Source: Geomicrobium sp. JCM 19039
Lineage (GTDB): Bacteria > Bacillota > Bacilli > Bacillales > Marinococcaceae
Reading direction: 5' to 3'
Assembly (NCBI RefSeq): GCF_000698145.1
Contig: NZ_BAXB01000003.1
Coordinates: 180,248 to 244,247, forward strand
Length of the DNA stretch: 64,000 bases
Each line of letters opens with the position of its first letter. Within the stretch, counting starts at the first letter, position 1. Positions 59,894 to 64,000 of this stretch are shown in pieces. A program made the position numbers and the translations under genes. The notes beneath the pieces were generated by a model that saw nothing but the letters and a program-made list of their open reading frames with translations, was not told the origin of the DNA and did no database searches.

Positions 59894-61516
59894 TTGGAAG
59901 TCAGAGATCTCCTGTTTCTATTTCTCGGAGGTATAGGAATTTTCTTGTTTGGTATGAAGTTTATGAGCGATGGTCTTACAAAGATCGCAGGGGATCGGTT
60001 GCGAGACTTGCTTGATCGCTTTACTTCAAATCCATTTAAAGGAGTACTTGTCGGTATTGTCGTAACTGTGTTGCTTCAATCAAGTACAGCAACCATCGTC
60101 CTGACCGTCGGACTTGTTAATGCAGGTTTTATGACGTTAACACAAGCGATCGGTGTAATTATGGGAGCGAATGTAGGAACGACGACAACCGCTTTTATTA
60201 TCGGTATTAATATTACAGATTACGCATTGCCTATTATGTTCTTAGGAACATTTTTTATCTTCTTCTTTAAGAGCAAAAAACTCAATAACATCGGACAAGT
60301 TGTTTTTGGTTTTGGTGCTCTTTTCCTCGGTTTGGAGTTAATGGGGGATGGCGTTGAGCCGTTGAAAGATAATGCGTTTTTTGCTGAACTTACGCTAAGC
60401 ATGAGTGATAACCCAATTCTAGGGGTTATTGTCGGAACGGTGTTTACAGCCATTATTCAAAGTTCAACAGCAGCGATCGGTTTGTTGCAAAGCTTTTATG
60501 ATTCAGGGGCAATGAGTTTAGATGCAGCATTGCCAGTATTATTCGGTGATAACATTGGAACGACGATTACAGCAGTTATTGCATCGATTGGAGCTAGTGT
60601 GGCAGCGAAGCGAACAGCACTCAGCCATGTGATCTTTAACTTAATTGGTGCGACCGTTGTACTCATATTGCTACAACCATTTACGGCATTGATTGTATGG
60701 TTTGAAGCGACGTTGGATTTATCTGCGCCTATGACGATTGCCTTTGCCCACGGAACGTATAACGTGGCAAACTTGCTTATGCAAGTCGCTTTTATTGGGT
60801 TACTAGCCACCGTTGTGACCAAGCTCATTCCAGGCAAGAGTGAAGAGATTGAGTACAAAGCAAAGCATCTTGACCCGACCTTTATCCAACGAGCGCCATC
60901 GATTGCGCTTGGTCAAGCAAGGGAAGAGACGTTGAGAATGGCGAACTTTGCTGAATCAGGCTTGGATGAAGTGTTCGAGTATTTGCATACGAACAATCGC
61001 AAAAACGCGGAACGAACGATACGTTACGAAGAAGCGATTAACAATCTAGACAAGACGATCACAGAGTACCTCATGCAGATTTCCAATCGTTCATTATCTA
61101 CGGAAGACTCCTTTACGCATACAATGCTTCTGGATACGGTTCGAGATATTGAGCGTATCGGTGACCATATGGAAAACATTATGGAATTGGTTGATTATCA
61201 GATTAAAAATAAAGTATCATTATCTGACGAAGCGAAACACGACCTTGATGAAATGTTTGATTTAACGAGACGAACGTTGCAAGATGCGATTTATGCTATG
61301 GAACATCATGATATTGATGCTGCGAAAGCGACCGAAAAGCAAGAAGACGAAATTGATAAGATGGAGCGTAAGATGAGAAAGAAACACATTTTACGTATGA
61401 ACGAAGGCCGTTGTTCAGGATCAGCAGGAATTGTGTTTGTCGATATTGTGAGTAACTTAGAACGAATCGGCGACCATTCCGTGAATATCGCAGAAGCCGT
61501 TTTAAACGAAAAATAA
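59894..61516 (+). CDS. Na/Pi cotransporter with C-terminal PhoU domain
   Basis: NptA-like sodium-phosphate transporter. Eight to nine membrane segments (about 5-310) include VTVLLQSSTATIVLTVGL and TAIIQSSTAAIGLL with GANVGTT and GDNIGTT. The C-terminal 200 residues are a helical PhoU-like domain with DIERIGDHMENI and NLERIGDHSVNIAEA. The start is unclear: TTG at 59894 (540 residues) is preferred as GAAGGGATGAGGGG precedes it; ATG codons at 59885 and 59858 are in frame. Substrate specificity is inferred. Confidence 0.87.
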   Translation: MEVRDLLFLFLGGIGIFLFGMKFMSDGLTKIAGDRLRDLLDRFTSNPFKGVLVGIVVTVLLQSSTATIVLTVGLVNAGFMTLTQAIGVIMGANVGTTTTAFIIGINITDYALPIMFLGTFFIFFFKSKKLNNIGQVVFGFGALFLGLELMGDGVEPLKDNAFFAELTLSMSDNPILGVIVGTVFTAIIQSSTAAIGLLQSFYDSGAMSLDAALPVLFGDNIGTTITAVIASIGASVAAKRTALSHVIFNLIGATVVLILLQPFTALIVWFEATLDLSAPMTIAFAHGTYNVANLLMQVAFIGLLATVVTKLIPGKSEEIEYKAKHLDPTFIQRAPSIALGQAREETLRMANFAESGLDEVFEYLHTNNRKNAERTIRYEEAINNLDKTITEYLMQISNRSLSTEDSFTHTMLLDTVRDIERIGDHMENIMELVDYQIKNKVSLSDEAKHDLDEMFDLTRRTLQDAIYAMEHHDIDAAKATEKQEDEIDKMERKMRKKHILRMNEGRCSGSAGIVFVDIVSNLERIGDHSVNIAEAVLNEK

Positions 61517-61535
61517 TCTTAGAGGAGTGAGTGGC

Positions 61536-62027
61536 ATGGATATTTTATGGATTGCGCTTGCGGTCATTATGTTTGCATTGGCGATAATAGGAGTCGTCTA
61601 CCCAATTATCCCAAGCGCCCCAGCGTATATCTTGTCGCTCATTTTTCTTGCTCTTTACACAGGATTTGACACGTTTAACACCTTTTATTGGGTTGCCCAA
61701 GGCATTCTCATCGTGTTCATGTTCGTTATTGATTTTTTGACGAGTTATTTCGGGGTGACAAAGATTGGTGGGTCAAAAGCAGCGGTTTGGGGGAGCATGA
61801 TCGGGTTAATCGTTGGTCCGTTCATTATTCCTCTCCCTCTTTTTAACTTATTGATTGGCGCTTTTGTTGGAGCGGTACTCGGTGAACTTATTGCTGGAGG
61901 CTCTAGTTTAAAGAAACTTTCAAAAGTCGGCCTCGGCTCTCTTCTCGGATTCATCGCGGGTGTGCTCGGGAAGTTTGTCCTTATTTTTATCGGTGTTGCA
62001 CTCGTCGCCGTTGGCTGGATTTGGTAG
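61536..62027 (+). CDS. yqgC: DUF456 membrane protein, YqgC-like
   Basis: ATG at 61536 with GAGGAG 8 nt upstream gives 163 residues (B. subtilis YqgC: 160). It is almost wholly hydrophobic, with four to five membrane segments, and has the DUF456 features GVVYPIIPSAPAYI near the N-terminus and GAFVGAVLGELIAG in the middle. It lies before sodA in B. subtilis too. The function is unknown. Confidence 0.85.
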   Translation: MDILWIALAVIMFALAIIGVVYPIIPSAPAYILSLIFLALYTGFDTFNTFYWVAQGILIVFMFVIDFLTSYFGVTKIGGSKAAVWGSMIGLIVGPFIIPLPLFNLLIGAFVGAVLGELIAGGSSLKKLSKVGLGSLLGFIAGVLGKFVLIFIGVALVAVGWIW

Positions 62028-62092
62028 TTTTCCTATGAAAACTATTGCAGACATTTAGTTTCTATGATATATTATCAAATGTCCTTAACAAT

Positions 62093-62169
62093 GGCGGTGT
62101 AGCTCAGCTGGCTAGAGCGTACGGTTCATACCCGTGAGGTCGGGGGTTCGATCCCCTCCGCCGCTACCA
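62093..62169 (+). tRNA. tRNA-Met (CAT), elongator
   Basis: A complete 77-nt cloverleaf with encoded CCA. The acceptor GGCGGTG pairs with CGCCGCT (two G-U), the anticodon loop is TTCATAC, and the T loop is TTCGATC. It matches the B. subtilis elongator tRNA-Met and lacks the initiator's C1-A72 mismatch and three G-C pairs in the anticodon stem. Confidence 0.93.
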
Positions 62170-62188
62170 ATTACATAATAGTTCTTAT

Positions 62189-62265
62189 GGCGGCTGTGGC
62201 GAAGTGGTTAACGCACCGGATTGTGGTTCCGGCACTCGTGAGTTCGATTCTCATCAGCCGCCCCA
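62189..62265 (+). tRNA. tRNA-His (GTG)
   Basis: The anticodon stem-loop CCGGATTGTGGTTCCGG gives anticodon GTG. The acceptor GCGGCTG pairs with CAGCCGC, and the extra G-1 typical of tRNA-His is encoded and faces C73; CCA is encoded. Confidence 0.95.
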
Positions 62266-62273
62266 TTGACTGA

Positions 62274-62348
62274 GGACTTAGCTCAGTTGGTTAGAGCAGA
62301 CGGCTCATAACCGTCCGGTCGTAGGTTCGAGTCCTACAGGGTCCACCA
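62274..62348 (+). tRNA. tRNA-Ile2 (CAT, lysidine type) with a damaged acceptor stem
   Basis: The D arm, the anticodon arm GACGGCTCATAACCGTC, the T arm and CCA match the B. subtilis tRNA-Ile(CAU) whose C34 becomes lysidine. The 3' strand AGGGTCC needs GGACCCT at the 5' side, but only GGACT is present. Two C seem to be missing at 62277, giving 75 nt instead of 77. Probably a homopolymer sequencing error. Confidence 0.88.
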
Positions 62349-62364
62349 TTCATTCAATGAATCA

Positions 62365-62389
62365 CCTCGCTAAAATGCGAGGTTTTTTT
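62365..62389 (+). terminator. terminator of the tRNA cluster
   Basis: CCTCGC and GCGAGG form the stem with a 6-nt loop, followed by seven T. Confidence 0.9.
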
Positions 62390-62407
62390 CATTTCAAATG
62401 TTTACTG

Positions 62408-62448
62408 TTGTGAAAAGCAGGGTACGGATTAGTATAGGCAAAGCCTAT
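62408..62448 (+). promoter_or_regulatory. putative sodA promoter with overlapping palindrome
   Basis: TTGTGA and TAGTAT (62430-62435) are 16 nt apart. The perfect inverted repeat ATAGGC-AAA-GCCTAT (62434-62448) begins in the -10 box. The promoter boxes are weak matches; the palindrome is clear. Confidence 0.4.
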
Positions 62449-62558
62449 TCCCTTGCTAAATAAAGTCTGCTTTGCTACTGTAAAAATGAAGCAAGTTGGC
62501 AGCATGGATGTCAGCGGCTTTTAACAAAACGAGAAATCAACCTAGGAGGCGTTTTATT

Positions 62559-63170
62559 ATGACAAACTATCAACTTCCTGATCTTCCGTATGCGGCGAAT
62601 GCATTGGAGCCACACATCGATGAGACGACGATGAACATTCACCACGGGAAGCATCACAATACGTATGTGACGAAGCTTAACGATGCTCTTAAAGGCCACG
62701 AGCAACTTGCGAGCCAAACGGTTGAAGATCTTGTAACGAACTTAGAAAAAGTTCCAGAAGATATTCGTACAGCTGTCCGTAATAACGGTGGCGGTCATGC
62801 GAACCACACGCTTTTCTGGACAATTTTAAGCCCAGAAGGTGGCGGAAAGCCAGCGGGTGAACTTCTATCTGCTATTGAAAACAAATGGGGAACGTTTGAT
62901 GCATTCCAAGAAGAATTTACGAATACTGCGCTAGGTCGCTTCGGTGCAGGCTGGGCTTGGCTCGTTGTAAATAACGGAAACCTAGAGATCCAAAACACGC
63001 TTAACCAAGACTCTCCACTTACAGAAGGAAAGATTCCTGTTCTTGGTATTGACGTTTGGGAGCATGCGTATTACTTGAAATACCAAAACCGCCGCCCAGA
63101 TTATGTTGCGGCATTCTGGAACGTCGTTAATTGGCCAGAAGTTGCGCGTCGTTATAAAGAAGCATTATAA
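62559..63170 (+). CDS. sodA: superoxide dismutase, Mn/Fe type
   Basis: Cytoplasmic superoxide dismutase. ATG after TAGGAGGCG gives 203 residues (B. subtilis: 202); the longer open frame upstream is not coding. Metal ligands are visible in [21 protein letters not shown] and [12 protein letters not shown]; the [13 protein letters not shown] end is typical. It is monocistronic, between the tRNA cluster and a strong terminator. Confidence 0.97.
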   Translation: MTNYQLPDLPYAANALEPHIDETTMNIHHGKHHNTYVTKLNDALKGHEQLASQTVEDLVTNLEKVPEDIRTAVRNNGGGHANHTLFWTILSPEGGGKPAGELLSAIENKWGTFDAFQEEFTNTALGRFGAGWAWLVVNNGNLEIQNTLNQDSPLTEGKIPVLGIDVWEHAYYLKYQNRRPDYVAAFWNVVNWPEVARRYKEAL

Positions 63171-63186
63171 GCAAGTGACTTATACT

Positions 63187-63241
63187 AAAAAGGGGCTGTC
63201 CCAAAAGGTCTTAGAATAGACCTTGGGCACAGCCCCTTTTT
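63187..63241 (+). terminator. sodA terminator
   Basis: A long stem in which AAAAAGGGGCTGTCCCAAAAG pairs with CTTGGGCACAGCCCCTTTTT is extended by GGTCT / AGACC. It lies 17 nt after the sodA stop. Confidence 0.92.
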
Positions 63242-63330
63242 CTATGAACAACGTTCATAACTTAGATCAGTTACAGCTTTGCGAAAATCGAAAACCACTG
63301 TGTTTTTCGATTCGCTGCAGGAGGATGCTA

Positions 63331-63504
63331 GTACTCCAGATGATAAGGCGACAGCGGTGGCGAAACATCTGCCACCGTGTTTTCTTGACAATCCAGACTA
63401 TAAGTGCAACATCGGTGGTCAAAGTACGCCCACCGTGTTTTCTTGACAGTCCAGACTATAAGTGCAACATCGGTGGTCAAAAATCGCCCACCGTGTTTTC
63501 TTGA
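63331..63504 (+). repeat. three tandem 58-bp hairpin units of the dispersed element
   Basis: Units at 63331-63388, 63389-63446 and 63447-63504. Each holds CGGTGG, a 10-11 nt loop, CCACCG and then TGTTTTCTTGA. Units 2 and 3 are nearly identical, and unit 1 is more diverged outside the stem. A single unit is present at 41577-41634. 58 is not a multiple of three, so the repeat cannot keep one reading frame. GACCGCGGAG follows the array as at 41.6 kb, but the right CTGCGGGG block is missing. Confidence 0.85.
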
Positions 63505-64000
63505 CCGCGGAGAGCTGGTTGAGTCTCCTCGGTCTAACGACGAGGGCGATGAGAATTTGGAATTTGAATAACTGAGAGAGGTCGGGCCGGCTGGCTGGTG
63601 TAAAAAGTGCTACGCTCTTTTAGTGCTTTGGCACTTTTATGTTGGAAGCCCGGGAGTGGCTTCTGGCTATGGTAGGGTTTCCCCCATTTAGGAAGCCGGT
63701 TTAGCTTAAATCTTACAATTGTTTGTTCTATGGTGAGATTTTTAGTTTCAATGGTAGGATTTGAAACAACCGGGTGCAGAAAAGAAGAGAAACCTTACCT
63801 TAGGAGCTTCTATGGTAAAACCTATTCTGAGTTGCACGGTTTTGAGGGTAGAAAACGGAACGACTGGTTCCAAAGTTCGCCGATTGGAATCAGATTCACT
63901 CATACATGATCGTTTTGCCTCTTTCTGATTCCAATAGATAGGCATTTACTTCCAAACTTCCACTAATGGAATCAGAATCAGCACTTTAAAGAAAATGAAC
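63505..64000. other. gene-free end with short interspersed repeats
   Basis: No gene is supported. A motif CTATGGTAGGGTTT recurs in variant forms at 63667, 63728, 63749 and 63810, with inverted forms (AAATCTTAC, AAACCTTACC) between. A second motif ATTGGAATCAGA occurs at 63883, inverted at 63924-63935, and again as ATGGAATCAGA near 63966. AAAAGTGC ... GCACTTTT at 63602-63639 can form a hairpin. Confidence 0.6.

Noticed and set aside
62093..62169. Initiator tRNA-fMet
   Set aside because: The acceptor begins G-U paired and the anticodon stem lacks the three G-C pairs; it matches elongator tRNA-Met.
63447..63480. Promoter TTGACA ... TATAAG within the repeat units
   Set aside because: The two boxes are only 8 nt apart, too close for a sigma-70 promoter.
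63331..63504. CRISPR array
   Set aside because: The units are contiguous 58-bp copies without unique spacers, and no cas genes are present.
63223..63504. Open frame of 93 codons over the tandem repeat (and a similar one at 41570-41755)
   Set aside because: The translation only reflects the repeat, the unit length is not a multiple of three, and there is no ribosome binding site or family.

Overview
The window is a chromosomal segment of a spore-forming, low-GC Gram-positive bacterium of the family Bacillaceae. From comEC to sodA the gene order follows the Bacillus subtilis comEC-yqzM-holA-rpsT-gpr-spoIIP-lepA-hemW-hrcA-grpE-dnaK ... dnaG-sigA-cccA ... sodA backbone. The T-box, CIRCE, Zur and SigW-like sites are also of Bacillus type. 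Acidic linkers (for example in the cytochrome c) hint at a halophilic or alkaliphilic species, but the species cannot be named from this sequence alone.

Layout. 1-7.3 kb: competence channel comEC (5' end cut by the window edge), yqzM, holA, rpsT and the sporulation genes gpr, spoIIP and yqxA. 7.4-18.4 kb: lepA, hemW, then the CIRCE-controlled hrcA-grpE-dnaK-dnaJ-prmA-rsmE-mtaB operon. 18.4-30 kb: a Na/Pi-type transporter, rpsU, a SigW-type nfeD-floA operon, sporulation genes yqfC/yqfD, then phoH-pgpH-ybeY-dgkA-cdd-era. 30-41.4 kb: yqzL-recO, glycine T-box with glyQ-glyS, ccpN and the PPDK regulator, dnaG-sigA, cccA, trmK and a NIF3-family gene. 41.4-64 kb: conserved genes (ispH, yqfQ, cshB, nfo, zur, yqfX-like, ispG, yqfZ, yqgC-like, sodA) interleaved with accessory genes. 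The accessory genes are a glyoxalase-family dioxygenase, an orphan histidine kinase, ppx, znuCB, an M20 peptidase + Na/solute symporter + DUF3311 cluster, a DUF1002 protein, a second NfeD-like protein, a PhoU-fused Na/Pi transporter and three tRNAs.

The dominant oddity is the number of one-base indels: about 21 in 17 protein genes, including essential ones (rpsT, dnaK, dnaG, era), plus a two-base loss in tRNA-Ile2. Nearly all lie in short homopolymers, and restoring the base gives a protein of the normal family length. They look like sequencing errors, so I annotate the broken genes as full-length spans.

The best candidates for undescribed biology are in the non-coding DNA. A dispersed intergenic element carries a 58-bp hairpin unit with an invariant stem and a variable loop, in one copy at 41.6 kb, three tandem copies at 63.3 kb, and a decayed inverted relative at 3.7-4.1 kb. 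The rpsT leader has two mutually exclusive pairings next to its UUG start, the spoIIP ribosome binding site sits in a long hairpin, and palindromic operators overlap the promoters of the dioxygenase gene and (more weakly) sodA.
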